Assembly: GCF_026340095.1 (NCBI RefSeq)
Contig: NZ_JAPEPO010000002.1
Span: 1-64,000, forward strand
Direction of reading: 5' to 3'
DNA length: 64,000 nucleotides
Origin: Streptomyces sp. NBC_01446
Lineage (GTDB): Bacteria > Actinomycetota > Actinomycetes > Streptomycetales > Streptomycetaceae
Numbering within the stretch: position 1 is the stretch's first letter; every line of letters begins with the position of its first letter. This document shows positions 35,926 through 45,892 of the stretch, piece by piece. The position numbers and the translations under genes are program-made. The notes under the pieces are model-generated. The model did no database searches, was not told the DNA's origin, and was given only the letters and a program-made list of their open reading frames with translations.

Positions 35926-37690
35926 CCAAGGCCGGGTAGTTAGCGAACTCGCAGGTCATGCAAGGGGTGTTGACGAGTTTCCGATATGGAGCAACGGAGC
36001 TCGTTGGTACAGGCAGTCGTCCAAGACAGCTTGTCCCGCAAGGAGCTCCGTTGCCTTCTCATTGTGTCCTGCCGCCTGCGCTGACGGCCATCACCCGAAC
36101 GGTCACGGTGGCCGCGGGCCGGTTCGCTCCCGGACATCTGGGGGAACTGACGCCGATCATGCCGTTCGAGCTGGTCGACGCGGTCTTGTCGGAGACCGGG
36201 ACCGTGCAGCGGCGGTTGCGTGATCTGCCCTCGCGGGTCGGCGTCTACTTCCTCCTGGCGATGTGCTTGTTCCCCGAGGTCGGCTACCGGCTGGTCTGGG
36301 ACAAGCTGACCGCCGGCCTGTCGGGGATGCCGATCGTCTGCCCGAGCACGAAAGCGTTACGTGATCTGCGTCGCCGGCTCGGCAGCGCGCCGGTGCGGGC
36401 GTTGTTCGAGGTGCTGGCCGGGCCGTTGGCCCAGCCAACCACGCCGGGGGTACGGTTCGGCCCGTATCGGACGGTGTCGTTCGACGGCTGCAGCTCGATC
36501 AAAGTGCCCGACAGTGAGCGCAATCGGAGCTGGCTGCGGCGGTGCCCGCACGGCGGTTATCCCCAGGTCGAGCTGATGACGCTGGTGGAGACCGGTACCC
36601 GGGCCGTGGTCGGGGCGGTCTTCGGCCCTACCCGGGAGGGCGAGACCTCGTACGCCACCAGGTTGTTGCCGCATCTGGTCCCCGAAATGCTGGTCTTGTG
36701 GGACCGGGGCTTCGACAGCAACGACTTCCTCGCCGCCGTGCACGCCACCGGCGCACGGGTCTTGGGCCGCATCAATCAGCGCCGCCGTCCACCGGTTCTG
36801 AAGGCACTCGCCGACTCTTCCTACCTCTCGGTCATCGGCGGCGTCCGGGTACGCATCATCGAGGCCCGAGTGAGCGTCATCTGCACGGACGGCAGCACCT
36901 TCGAGGGCTCCTACCGTCTGGCAACCACGTTGCTGGATGCCCGCCGCTACCCCGCCGACCGCCTCGTGCACCTCTATCACGAGCGTTGGGAGCACGAGAG
37001 CGCCTACTACGCGCTCCGCCACACCATCCTGCACGCACGGGTCCTGCGCTCTCACGATCCGGCCGGCGTCGAGCAGGAGATGTGGGCTCTGCTCACTCTC
37101 TACCAGCTTCTGCGCCGCACCATGGTCGAGGCAGCGGAGTCCAGGCCAGGCACCGACCCAGACCGCTGTGGCTTCACCGTCGCCTTCCAAACCGCTCGCG
37201 ACCTGCTGGTATGCGCGGAAGGAGTCTTCGAGCAAGGCATCGGGGAGATCGGCCGACGAGTCCTGTCGGCGCTGTCCCCCGCACGGCGGTCCCGTGTCAG
37301 CACCCGCAAGGTGAAGTCCCCCATCTCCCGTTACGCGGAAAGGAAACTGGACGGCCGACCCGACGGCAGCAAGGTCGTGACCTCGACGACGATCACTCTC
37401 CTGCCGCCCCCACCGCCACAGCCCGCACTGCCCGCGACGACCGACCGGGAGAACACCGGCAACCGCATGGCACGTGTCCTGACCATCCTGCAGGCAGAGC
37501 CCGAACGGCTGTGGCGATCAAGAGAGATCGCCGAGCTCCTCGGCGACGTCACCCTCGTCGCCACCTATCGCCAACTCGCCCGCTGGGCCGAGAGAGGAAT
37601 GATCAAGAGAGTCCGCACGGGCCGCTACGCGGCAATCACGATGCCGCCCCCCTTGCGTGACCAGCGGAAACGCTAACTACCCGGCCTTGG
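35926..37690 (+). mobile_element. IS4-family element
   Basis: Inverted ends CCAAGGCCGGGTAGTTAGCG at 35926-35945 and complement of 37671-37690 are identical over 20 bases. Flanks (GGGAAATTT left, GGAAACTTC right) are similar but not an exact duplication. It interrupts a PAS/GAF protein remnant on the right. Confidence 0.85.
36051..37676 (+). CDS. IS4-family transposase
   Basis: 541 aa. TTG 36051 is chosen because AAGGAG lies five bases upstream and the usual family start (PSHCVLPPALT) follows. The N-terminal IS4 domain reads FAPGHLGELT, and the DDE core has TVSFDGCSSIKVP, MLVLWDRGFDSN and YHERWEHESAYYALRH (YREK-like with Glu). A C-terminal wHTH-like tail (RSREIAELLGDVTLVATYRQLARW) is present. 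Intact. Confidence 0.9.
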   Translation: MPSHCVLPPALTAITRTVTVAAGRFAPGHLGELTPIMPFELVDAVLSETGTVQRRLRDLPSRVGVYFLLAMCLFPEVGYRLVWDKLTAGLSGMPIVCPSTKALRDLRRRLGSAPVRALFEVLAGPLAQPTTPGVRFGPYRTVSFDGCSSIKVPDSERNRSWLRRCPHGGYPQVELMTLVETGTRAVVGAVFGPTREGETSYATRLLPHLVPEMLVLWDRGFDSNDFLAAVHATGARVLGRINQRRRPPVLKALADSSYLSVIGGVRVRIIEARVSVICTDGSTFEGSYRLATTLLDARRYPADRLVHLYHERWEHESAYYALRHTILHARVLRSHDPAGVEQEMWALLTLYQLLRRTMVEAAESRPGTDPDRCGFTVAFQTARDLLVCAEGVFEQGIGEIGRRVLSALSPARRSRVSTRKVKSPISRYAERKLDGRPDGSKVVTSTTITLLPPPPPQPALPATTDRENTGNRMARVLTILQAEPERLWRSREIAELLGDVTLVATYRQLARWAERGMIKRVRTGRYAAITMPPPLRDQRKR

Positions 37691-38571
37691 GGAAACTTCA
37701 TCCCATAGGTGGCGAGCCGCTGGTGTGGGTGCACTCGTTGGACGCGGGAAACGACCGGGGCGGCCTGCTGATCCCGTTCCGTCTGGCGGCCAAGGCCGCC
37801 AACCTCGGTCTGTGCATGTATTCACCCCAGGAGTGCGAGCTGGAGTGGCTGGGTGGCGCACCCGCCTTGGCGGCGCTGTTCCCGGAGGCCTCCATGTCGT
37901 TGTCCGAGGTGGTTCGGCGAGTCCACCCCGATGACCGCGGGGCTCTGCGGCGGCTCGTGCGTTCGACGGCCGCCCGGACCCCTGGATCAGGTTGCGGTTC
38001 CTTACCGAGCGCGATGGCTGGCACCTTCTCGTCTGCCGGGCCCGTCGGATCATTCTGGGGTTTGGCGGCCCTGAGCGGGTCTTCGGAGTGATCCGCGACG
38101 ACACCAAGAGGGAAGCGCGCCGACGCAGAGCGACGGACGCGCTGAGTGCTGAGCGTCAGCGCGCCGACGAGATCGCGGCCTTCTCCTCCGCCCTGATGAC
38201 CGCAGTCACGGAGCAAGAAGTACAGCAGGTCGTCCTGACCCGGCTCGCCGCGACCTTCGGTGGTACCGGAGCCGCGCTGGCTCGTCACGTAAGGCCGCCT
38301 GCGCGTCTCCTCCGATGCCGGGATCCCGATACCGGTGGCCGCCCTGCACGGCCTGCCGCTGGACGCCCCCAGCGCGCTGCCCTATGTGATCCGCCCCGGC
38401 GAGCCGCAGTTCATTCCCAACCAGGAGGACTACATCCCCCGCTGGCCGCACGGGGCCATGGTGCCGTACTTCGACCAGGTCGACTCCGGCTACGCCATCT
38501 CGATCACCTCCCTCAGCCCGATCGGCGATAAGCCGCTCGGGGCCTGGCTGGTGACCTACGAGCCGTCGTAG
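37691..38571 (+). pseudogene. PAS/GAF sensor protein (SpoIIE phosphatase-type), remnant
   Basis: Three frames are needed. The first (37691-37990) has a PAS-like end (LSEVVRRVHPDDRGALRRLV). The second (from about 37985) reads LTERDGWHLLVCRARRI and then FSSALMTAVTEQEVQQVVLTRL, a linker into GAF. The third (38335-38571) reads GEPQFIPNQEDY and GAWLVTYEPS. The GAF domain ends at a stop and no PP2C domain follows. The IS4 element removed or displaced the N-terminus. Confidence 0.6.
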
Positions 38572-38686
38572 ACCACCGGTTGGTGTGGCCTGCGTCGCGC
38601 ACTTCAGACGCGTCTTGGTGGCCGGTGGTGTGTGTTGCGGCAGGGGCAGAGGTTGTGCGGAGCGTTGCCGCCCGCTGTGCCCCGGG

Positions 38687-39169
38687 CTATGACTTCGGGT
38701 CGTCGACCTTGAGCTTGTCTCCGGTGTTGGAGACGAAGACGACCAGGAGCTTGGCCCGTTTGGTCCGGCTGGTGTTCTCGGTGAGGAGGTGGTGGGCGCC
38801 CGGCTGCTCGACCCAGTTCTCGCCCTGGTGGTAGGTGGTCACGGGCTTGCCTTCGAGCTGGCTGCGCACGGTGCCTTCGAGGACGTAGGCGTAGACGAAC
38901 GCCTGGCCGTGCCGGTGCGGCAGCGCGCGTGCATTGGGCGGGAAGTCGACGACCGCCGAGGTGAACGTCTTGCCCTTCACATTCGGAAGGGCCTGCTGGA
39001 GCAGCGGCTCGAGGGTTTCGGTGGGGGGCGTTGATGCCATGGCCGCAGGCGATGCCACGGCCGCGGCCGGCCGCGTGGCGTGGGCGGGCTGGTTGGAGGT
39101 CGAGCAGGCCGTGGCCGCAGTCAGTGTGGCGACGGCCAGCAGGCCACCGGCGATCCGCATTCCGATCAT
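38687..39169 (-). CDS. Cupin-domain lipoprotein
   Basis: 160 aa from ATG 39169 with AGGAGA upstream. The N-terminus is a lipoprotein-like signal (GGLLAVATLTAATAC, Cys22). Residues about 65-155 form a single cupin: motif 1 PHRHGQAFVYAYVLEGT with His pair, and motif 2 YHQGENWVEQPGAHHLLTEN. It probably binds a divalent metal outside the cell; the ligand is unknown. It starts 14 bp after the stop of a quinone-oxidoreductase remnant, so the two were once one operon. Confidence 0.8.
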   Translation of the reverse strand: MIGMRIAGGLLAVATLTAATACSTSNQPAHATRPAAAVASPAAMASTPPTETLEPLLQQALPNVKGKTFTSAVVDFPPNARALPHRHGQAFVYAYVLEGTVRSQLEGKPVTTYHQGENWVEQPGAHHLLTENTSRTKRAKLLVVFVSNTGDKLKVDDPKS

Positions 39170-39183
39170 GATCGGTCTCCTGT

Positions 39184-39440
39184 TCAGTCTTCGGTGACGC
39201 AGATGATCGTCTTGCCGGGGGTGCGCTTGCCGCGGGCGAACGCGGAGGGTGCTTCGGCGAACGGCCGCACAGCACCGACGACCGGCTTGAGCCGGCCGTC
39301 CCTTACCCGCTGGGCGAGGTCGATGAGCCGGGCGCGGTCGGGTTCGACGACGAAGAAGACCGCCCGCCCGTCCTTGGGCTGGACCTTGGGCGGCATGACG
39401 ATGGTGACCAGCGTGCCACCGGGGCGGACCAGGGCGGCCG
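39184..39440 (-). pseudogene. Quinone oxidoreductase-like (MDR), C-terminal fragment
   Basis: About 85 codons read LVRPGGTLVTIVMPP, FFVVEPDRARLIDLAQRVRDGRL and ARGKRTPGKTIICV. This is the end of a zinc-free MDR dehydrogenase like those at 48554 and 50782. The front of the gene is replaced by an IS5 fragment at about 39440. Confidence 0.65.
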
Positions 39441-39871
39441 AGCGGTGTGGGCCTCCTCGGGATCGGCCGAGGGCGTGATCGTCCGGTTCGTCCCGCCGGT
39501 GCATCCCCCTTTTCGGCCGGTGTCCGCGGCGTGCTGGTGAGCGCGGAAACGATAGCGGAGTCGATCTGGACCAGCCAGTCGATGTCGCCGGCGGCGTCGG
39601 CGCGGGCTTGTATCTGCTGCAGAGCGCCGGTGAAGGTGCCGTCGATCGCGTAGCGGCGGAAGCCGGTGTACACCGTTTTCCACGGTCCGTAGCGTTCCAG
39701 CAGGTCACGCCAGGAGATCCCGGTGCAGATCTTGTAGACCATCCCGTTGATGACCTGCCGGTCCTCCACACGCGGCCGACCCGTAGCGGCGCGCGGTATC
39801 AGCGGAGCGAGTAACTCCCACTCTCGATCGGTGAGTTCATGGCGGCGCATCACCACACCGTGATCCATCAT
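39441..39871 (-). pseudogene. IS5-family transposase, N-terminal fragment
   Basis: From 39871, RRHELTDREWELLAPLIP, YKICTGISWRDLLERYGPW and WLVQIDSAIVSA give the N-terminal half up to the first catalytic Asp. A frameshift near 39540 moves to RAHQHAADTGRKGG and GGTNRTIT before the sequence fuses to the oxidoreductase fragment. Confidence 0.7.
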
Positions 39872-39894
39872 CTAATGATCTTTAAAGACGGACC

Positions 39895-40668
39895 CTAGTT
39901 GCGGCCTGCCATGACCCCGCCGTCGACGTTGAAAATGGCGCCCGTCGTCCAGCTCGATGCCGACGAGAGGAGAAAGACGATCGCGGCGGCCACATCCTGC
40001 GGTGTGCCGACCCGGCCGAGGGGGTGCAGCCCGCCCAGCTGCTCCATCGCGCCGTCCAGCTGGTCTGCGGGGAAGACCTTCTCGAACAGGGGGGTCCTCG
40101 TGACGGCCGGAGCCACGGCGTTCACACGGATGCCCTCGCTGGCGAGCTCGATGGCCAGGTTGTGCGTGAGGGCGTGCAGGCCCGCCTTGGCCATCGAGTA
40201 GGCCGACGACGGTGTCACGGCGAGGGCCTGGTGCGCCCACATGCTGCCCACGTTCACGATGGCGCCGCCCTGACCCCCGGTGACCATGCCCCGGACGATG
40301 GTCTGAGTCAGGAAGAAGGTCGCCCTGTTGAGGTCGTGATAGGCGTCGTAGTCCGCGACCTCGTAGTCGAGGAAGGGCTTGGGCTTGAAGAACCCTGCCG
40401 AGTTGACGAGGAGGGTGGCGTCGGGGTGATCCTCCGACAGCTGCTTGTGCGCCTCGACGACCTGGTTCCGGTCCGCCAGGTCGGCCGCGATCGACCACGC
40501 GCTGCCGGAGCGCGACAGGGTTGCCACGGCGTCGTCGAGCTTCTGACCCGGGCGGCCGACGATCACCGCGCTGCCTCCCTCCCCGATCACGTCTTCGGCG
40601 ACCTTGAGACCCATGCCGCTGGCGCCGCCGATCACGACGAGTTTCTTGCCTTCGAATTCCATCGCCAC
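39895..40668 (-). CDS. Short-chain dehydrogenase/reductase (SDR)
   Basis: 257 aa; GTG 40668 follows AGAGGGA, with ATG 40662 also possible. Classical SDR: cofactor loop GGASGMGLK, the residue after strand 2 favours NADP (VGRPGQK), the NSAG strand-4 motif, and the active site with Ser in SMWAHQA region plus YSMAK (Tyr-x-x-x-Lys). The C-terminal GGVMAGRN is typical. Substrate unknown. It has its own upstream region (40669-40796) and IS debris on both sides. Confidence 0.9.
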   Translation of the reverse strand: MAMEFEGKKLVVIGGASGMGLKVAEDVIGEGGSAVIVGRPGQKLDDAVATLSRSGSAWSIAADLADRNQVVEAHKQLSEDHPDATLLVNSAGFFKPKPFLDYEVADYDAYHDLNRATFFLTQTIVRGMVTGGQGGAIVNVGSMWAHQALAVTPSSAYSMAKAGLHALTHNLAIELASEGIRVNAVAPAVTRTPLFEKVFPADQLDGAMEQLGGLHPLGRVGTPQDVAAAIVFLLSSASSWTTGAIFNVDGGVMAGRN

Positions 40669-40796
40669 GCGGTTCCCTCTCTATTGAGCGGTGAACATTT
40701 CTCTTTTGTGCTGCTTAGACCCTGCCACAGCGGTGTCTACAACAGCTCTATAAGGTCTCTACCCGTGAGGTTCCCCCGGCGTGCGGGAGGTGCTGA

Positions 40797-40947
40797 TCAG
40801 CTGGTCAGGGCGGGTTGACCAGGTTTCAGGTTCGTTCGTTCGGCCGTTGCCCGCTCGGCGTAGTGCTTCTCCTCGAACTCGACGGGGCTGAGGTAGCCGA
40901 GCCGTTTCTGGATGCGCCGGCTGTTGTAGAAGCCGTCGATGACCCCG
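40797..40947 (-). pseudogene. IS3-family orfB, C-terminal fragment
   Basis: About 49 codons read IDGFYNSRRIQKRLGYLSPVEF, then EEKHYAER, the end of an IS3 rve transposase, to the stop at 40797. The rest is absent. Confidence 0.75.
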
Positions 40948-40959
40948 TTGCCCAATTGC

Positions 40960-41286
40960 TCATGCGGCGAGGTCGAGGGCAGCGAGGTGTGATGTCCGAG
41001 TGGGGGCGAGTGGTTGTCCGCTCCACCAGGCGTCGAGTCGGACTAGGTTGACGGCGGTGGCTGTGAGGATGTGCGCGAGGGCGGTCTTCCCCAGTCCTGC
41101 GTAGCGGGTTCTGCGTGCGCCGGCGGCTGTGACCGCCTGGTGGATTGTGCCCTCGATCCTCGGTGGGGTGAACCAACCTTTCTCGATCACTCCGGCTTTC
41201 AGCCATCCGGCGACGAGCCCCTTGCCGGGAAACGCGCCCAAGGCTGAGAGCGGGTGGTCGTGGTCGATATAGTGAGCTGTTTCCAA
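40960..41286 (-). pseudogene. IS1182-type transposase, C-terminal fragment
   Basis: The segment RIEGTIHQAVTAAGARRTRYAG and KTALAHILTATAVNLVRLDAWW matches the end of IS1182-type transposases, with the catalytic-Glu region replaced by IEGTI. Upstream codons lose similarity near 41180, so the front two-thirds is missing. Confidence 0.6.
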
Positions 41287-41387
41287 CCTGACTGCGTCGG
41301 CGCGCGGTTGGTGGGCTGTACGAACTGATGAAGCTCCTGGTAGACGGGTTCACGACCAAGATCACCCGTGCCGACCAGGAGCTTCGC

Positions 41388-41742
41388 GTGCTTGTCTACT
41401 CATCGGCGATCGATCTGTCCAGCAGTCATCTGCGATACCTCGCCCGGCACTTGACTGCTCGACGTCGCGAGATCGGCACCCGGTGGCGGCGCATCGCGCC
41501 GGGCCGTCAGGCCCTGCTGGTCCTGGCCCACCTGCGTTGCGGAGACACATACGCCCAGCTCGCCGCCGGTTTCGGCATCGGGATCGCGACCGTCTATCGA
41601 TACATCCGTGAGGCGATAGAGGTCATGGCTGCGCTCGCGCCCAGCCTGGCCCAGGCGATGCAGACCGCGAGCCGAATGGCCTTCGTGATTCTCGACGGCA
41701 CCTTGCTGCCGATCGACCGGATCGCCGCCGACACCCCGTACT
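41388..41742 (+). pseudogene. IS5-type (DDE_4) transposase, N-terminal half, broken by intron A
   Basis: GTG 41388 is the likely start (VLVYSSAIDLSS); the frame is open from 41328. The helix-turn-helix is GDTYAQLAAGFGIGIATVYRYI, then FVILDGTLLPIDR with the first catalytic Asp. Coding continuity is lost after ADTPY at the 3' end of antisense group II intron A. The remainder is not present on the other side of the intron. Confidence 0.8.
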
Positions 41743-41800
41743 GTTGAGTCGGCACGGAGCGCGGTGCCGATGTTGCCATCGGTCCGTTTCTCCGTGCCGC

Positions 41801-41842
41801 TCGCCGAACCCGGCGTGCGGCTCTCACCGCACCGGGCTCTCC
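41801..41842 (-). ncRNA. Group II intron A domain V
   Basis: On the minus strand GAGAGCCCGG and CCGGGTTCGG flank a GC stem with a GTGAGAG loop. It begins about 15 bases after the reverse transcriptase stop at 41857. Confidence 0.75.
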
Positions 41843-42486
41843 ACGGTCTCTGCCGTTCAAGCGTGGTTGAGGGTCCAGGGGTTGGGGATCGTGTTGCCCC
41901 GGTAGCGGTAGCGGGTGACCGCGATCGAGACCATGGGGAACAGTTCGATCCCGTCCGCCGAGAGCTTGTGCCACCGGCCGTGGCGGTCGGTGAAGCGTCG
42001 GCGTACGTCCTTCCACCTCCAGCGGTGCAGCACCATCCACCAGCTGGTCACCCGTCGCCATACGAAGTGGTCCAGGGTTTTCAGCGTGGTCTTGCATACC
42101 GCATGCTTGAAGTAGTTGACCCAGCCGCGCAGAATCGAGTTGATCCTCTTCAGCACGGTCCCCGGGTCCTGCTGCGACGTTCTGTTCGTCAGGGCACGGA
42201 CCTTGTCCTTCAGCTGCCGGATGGGCCTCTCGGCGATGAAGGTGTAGACGTACCACTTGTTCGAGCCCCGCTTGCGGCGCCACTGGATGTGGAACCCCAG
42301 GAAGTCGAACCCGTCCGACATGTGCACGATCTGTGTCTTGGCCGGTGACAGCCTCAGCCCGAGAGGGTGCAGAACGTCGGCGATGTCCTCGCGCAGGCGG
42401 GCGACGTCTTCGCGACTGCCGTCGACCAGGACGACGTAGGGTCGACCCGAGGCGCGGTACTGGCCTTTCAACCAGCCCGTTTCCTC

Positions 42487-42536
42487 GGGCCGCCCTCCGA
42501 ACCCGGCGTGCCTATTGCTAGGCACCGGGCTCTCCA
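42487..42536 (-). ncRNA. Group II intron B domain V
   Basis: On the minus strand GAGAGCCCGG pairs with CCGGGTTCGG across GTGCC/GGCAC and a short loop. It lies about 30 bases after the RT stop at 42565. Confidence 0.75.
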
Positions 42537-42564
42537 CAAATCCCTTCGGACACACGGGTTTTCC

Positions 42565-43985
42565 TCATGCCGTACTCGGCCACGGAGAGGGAATGGCCGC
42601 TCCTCGGTAGCGGTAGCGGGTTGTCCGCACCGCGGCCGGGTTGAACAGCTTCTTCTCTCCGTCGACGGGCCACCAGCCGCCCCGGCAGTATCGGCGGCGG
42701 AGTTCCTTCCAACTGGTCTTCCGGTGCTTTCGCCGGAGCCATCCGAAGACCTGCCGCCAGACGACAGCACGCAGGAACTCGAAGGCCCGGTGGGACACCC
42801 CCGGCCGGAAGTAGGCAGTCCAACCCCGCAGCAGCGAATTGAGCTGCTTGATCAGAGCTTCGAGCGGCAGGTTCACGTCCTGCCAGCAAATCGCCTTGAT
42901 CTTCCCGGCGCACGACCTTACGGCCTTCTGCGCGGGGTAGGTGTAGACGTAGTACTTGCTGGTGCCTCGCTTGCGGTGACGCTGGATGCGCCAGCCGAGA
43001 AAGTCGAGACCTTCGTCGATATGGACCACCCTCGTCTTGTCCATCGCGAGCCTCACCCGAGCCTGGACAGCACCTCGGCCACCTCGTCGAGGAGCGCTTC
43101 GGCATGCGCCCTGGTGCCAGACACCATGATCGCGAAATCGTCTGCGTACCGGATAAGCCGGTAGTTGGCGAGTCCGTGACGGCGACGCCTGGCCCGCTCC
43201 ACGCGGTCTGTCCACTTCGCCGCGAAGTGCTCGTCGAGAGCGGACAGGGCCACATTGGCCAGCAGAGGAGAAAGGATGCCCCCTTGCGGGGTTCCGGTGT
43301 CGGTGTCCCTGATGTTCCCGGTCTCCGACAGGATCCCGGCCTTCAGGAACGCCTTCACCACGGCGAGCACCCGTTTGTCCCCGATCCGATGCCGCAGCCG
43401 GTCCATCAGGTCCGGGTGCGAGATCTCGTCGAAGCACGCGGCGATGTCGGCCTCCAGCACCCACTCATAGGAGTTGGACGCCAGCAGCCTCATCTCCGCG
43501 ACTGCGTCGTGTGTTCGCCTTTCTGGCCGGAAGCCGTACGAACACGGATGGAACTCCGCTTCGTAGATCGGTTCCAGCACCAGCTTCAGGGACGCTTGGA
43601 CCACCCGGTCCCGAACGGTCGGGATGCCCAGCCGGCGGCGCTTGGCCGTTCCCGGTTTCGGGATCATCCGCTCCCGCACGGGCAGCGGGCGGAAGCTGCG
43701 GTTCTTCAAGTCGGACCGCACTTCCCCGAGGAACTCCTCGACGCCCCGCACGGACTCCACGTAGTAGGCGGTCTGACCGTCCACTCCGGCCGTGCGTGCT
43801 CCCTTGTTGCCCCGCACCCGATCCCACGCGATCAGCAAGAACGCTGGGTCGGTGACGAGATTGAACAGGTCGTCGAACCTGCGATGAGGTTCGGCGTTCG
43901 CCCAACGGTGCAGTTTGGTCTGGATCTCCAGTACCCGGCGTTCGGCCTTCATCAAGGCCCACTCCAGTTCGTCGGTATTCACCAA
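42565..43985 (-). pseudogene. Group II intron B reverse transcriptase/maturase, frameshifted
   Basis: From ATG 43985: fingers (RGNKGARTAGVDG), palm (YGFRPERRTHDAV, GTPQGGILSP, RLIRYADDFAIM), then a stop at 43053 after EVLSRLG. The next frame continues RLAMDKTRVVHIDEGLDFLGW and the full thumb/maturase part to 42565. A single missing base near 43054 explains it. All catalytic motifs are otherwise intact (about 470 aa). Confidence 0.8.
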
Positions 43986-44918
43986 CGACCTCCCGGCATT
44001 CCAGCAGCCTCCCTGCTGACTTGCTGGCCCCCTTCGCCATGTACGCGCCTCTCGCGCGCTCGGACTACTACGGGGCCTCCGCCCCGCCCCACAGCCGTCA
44101 GCCGACGACGGACCTGCCCACTGCTGTCCTGGATGGCCAGCAGGAAGGGCGACCGGGGACGGTTCCCACGTTCACCACTCAACCGATCGACGAGGGAGGT
44201 GCCCAGCTGTTGCCCCGGCAGCATCGCCATGACTACGCCGCAGTCATTCACCATGGCCTCCCCACCGGCGACTTCCCCCGGCTTCGGAGTTGGACGACCC
44301 GAAAGACGCCCACGCACTGCTGACCAACCCATATCCACCAGATTTGAGCTGGCACGCCGTTTACGGAACTTTGGCACTGGTTCCTCTCGTACACCTTCTC
44401 GTCTCGCTTGCCGAACCCACGCCGTCTGGCAGTGCCGACGCGTCTCGGCGTTGTCAGGGCTGCTTCCCACCCTCCCCGGCGTCTCCCGGATCAGGCTGCC
44501 CTCAGCTTCACCCAGCCGCTGCGACGGCCAGGCGGTGGAGTCCTTCCACCCCACCCGGTTGTGCGGCGCCTCGTGGCGCGCGAAGTCGTCCGCGTAGCGG
44601 ACGATGCGCCAGTTCGGGCGGCCGTGATGACGGTGGTGTGCCCGCCTGCCTCTGGTGGACATCCTCCCGCCCTGCTCCCACGGCTCCATCACGTGCTCGT
44701 CGAGCGCGGACAGAGCGATGTTCGCCAGCAGCGGGGAGAGATGACGAGAGGCAGGTGGCGTGCGCGGCCATGGGTGGTACCCCACCAGTGGCCTGGCTCA
44801 CCAGTGGTGACGACTCTCCGGGTGCATCGGCACAAAGCGAGGTGAATTCCATGACCCTGGTGACTTCCTTGACGGCAACGCCGCCGCCGGGGACCTCGAG
44901 TCTCTGTTCGGAACCGAC

Positions 44919-45119
44919 ATGACCATGGCTTCCGGACGATGCCGTGGCTGCGGCGAACAGATGATGCTTGCCCAAACGCACGCCTACCTCGGTGGTCCCG
45001 GGATGGTGCTGCGCTGCCCCGGCTGCGACAGCGTCCTGCTTCGCCTGGTCCGCTCCCCCACCCAGACGTGGCTCGACGCCGGCGGACTGGACTACGTCAA
45101 GATCCCCGCACCGGCCTGA
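44919..45119 (+). CDS. DUF6510-like small zinc-ribbon protein
   Basis: At least 66 aa, with two Cys pairs: CRGCG near the start and CPGCD later, a zinc-ribbon arrangement, followed by LLRLVRSPTQTWLD. The same frame is coding-like upstream to about 44862 (DFLDGNAAAGDLESLFGTD, the usual family N-terminus), but has no start codon there. An ATG at 44850 with a ribosome-like GCGAGG lies in a different frame, so a frameshift at the 5' end is likely. It is followed by an RraA-like gene. Confidence 0.6.
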   Translation: MTMASGRCRGCGEQMMLAQTHAYLGGPGMVLRCPGCDSVLLRLVRSPTQTWLDAGGLDYVKIPAPA

Positions 45120-45151
45120 CGTTACGACTGCATGACCGGACGGGAGACCTC

Positions 45152-45796
45152 ATGGCACACAAGAACGACCTGCAAGGTCTCGCCTCGCGAGTCGGTACCC
45201 CCGACGTCGCCGACGCCATGGGACGAATGCACCGCCACCGGTGTCACATCAACGACCTGGTGACCCCAACCCCGGGTCGTATCCTCCTGGGCCCCGCGAT
45301 AACGATCTCGTTCCTCCCCTCGTGCGAGGAAGCACTCCCACTTGAGCATTACAACTTCTCCCAGCTGTTCCATGACGCCATCGAAAACGGCGCGCAGGGG
45401 CGGGTGCTGGTCCTGGCCGGCAACGGGCATTCCGGGGTATCGCTCGGAGGCGGATCAAAGCTCTCGCTGGTGGCAGCACACGGTCTTGCGGGCGTCCTGG
45501 CCGACGGGCGTCTCCGGGACTTCACCGAAATCGCGACCTACGACTTCGCCGCCTACTGCTTGGGACAGACAACCAAGTGGGGCGGCGATGTCGTGACACC
45601 TTTCGAGGCCAACCGGCCGGTCGTCGTGTCCGGCGTGACTATCCGCCCAGGTGATTACGTGTTCGCGGACGCATCCGGCGCTGTCGTCATCCCCGCCGCA
45701 CAGGTCCTCAGCGTGTTCGAAGAAGCCAACCGCATCGCACAGGTCGAGGCAGCCTTCGTCGACAGGATCCGTAACGAAGCCCCCGCCGCCGAGTAA
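45152..45796 (+). CDS. RraA-family protein (aldolase/decarboxylase fold)
   Basis: 214 aa from ATG 45152 with GGGAG upstream. The core motif GVLADGRLRDFTEI holds the Asp/Arg pair of the RraA fold, and GRILLGPAITISF, the LGGGSKLSLVA loop and GDYVFADASGAVVIP are typical. Family members are 4-hydroxy-4-methyl-2-oxoglutarate aldolases, oxaloacetate decarboxylases or RNase E inhibitors; the usual catalytic pattern favours a small-molecule enzyme. The gene lies 32 bp after the DUF6510-like gene. Confidence 0.8.
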   Translation: MAHKNDLQGLASRVGTPDVADAMGRMHRHRCHINDLVTPTPGRILLGPAITISFLPSCEEALPLEHYNFSQLFHDAIENGAQGRVLVLAGNGHSGVSLGGGSKLSLVAAHGLAGVLADGRLRDFTEIATYDFAAYCLGQTTKWGGDVVTPFEANRPVVVSGVTIRPGDYVFADASGAVVIPAAQVLSVFEEANRIAQVEAAFVDRIRNEAPAAE

Positions 45797-45892
45797 CCAG
45801 GCCGCGGCGACCTGCCGTCGACGGGCGCGCTACCCCCGATCGTCGGCTGTTATGACGGGACGGGCTTGGCTGCTGCCGGTCCCGGTAGGGCT

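Larger units (their letters stand above)
42436..44581 (-). mobile_element. Group II intron B inserted in intron A reverse transcriptase
   Basis: The 5' end at 44581 reads GCGCGCCACGAGG on the minus strand, one base different from the usual GTGCG start. The 3' end at 42436 reads CCCTAC after domains V-VI. The length is 2146 bp. Insertion falls directly after the codons for YADDF of the host reverse transcriptase. Confidence 0.8.
41743..44742 (-). mobile_element. Group II intron A, 5'-truncated, hosting intron B
   Basis: Minus-strand intron. Its 3' end (41743, ...GACTCAAC) follows domains V-VI and abuts the IS5-type transposase. The reverse transcriptase C-terminal half lies at 41857-42435 and a piece of the palm at 44582-44742. 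Between them sits the whole of intron B. Everything upstream of about 44742 is missing. Confidence 0.8.
41857..44742 (-). pseudogene. Group II intron A reverse transcriptase, split at YADD and truncated
   Basis: The upstream piece (44742-44582) reads LSPLLANIALSALDEHVMEP and ends in RIVRYADDF. The downstream piece (42435-41857) resumes with VVLVDGSREDVARLRE, then LSPAKTQIVHM, the thumb and the maturase tail (RYRYRGNTIPNPW). Removing 42436-44581 joins the two in frame. The fingers and first palm motifs are absent because of 5' truncation. Confidence 0.8.
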
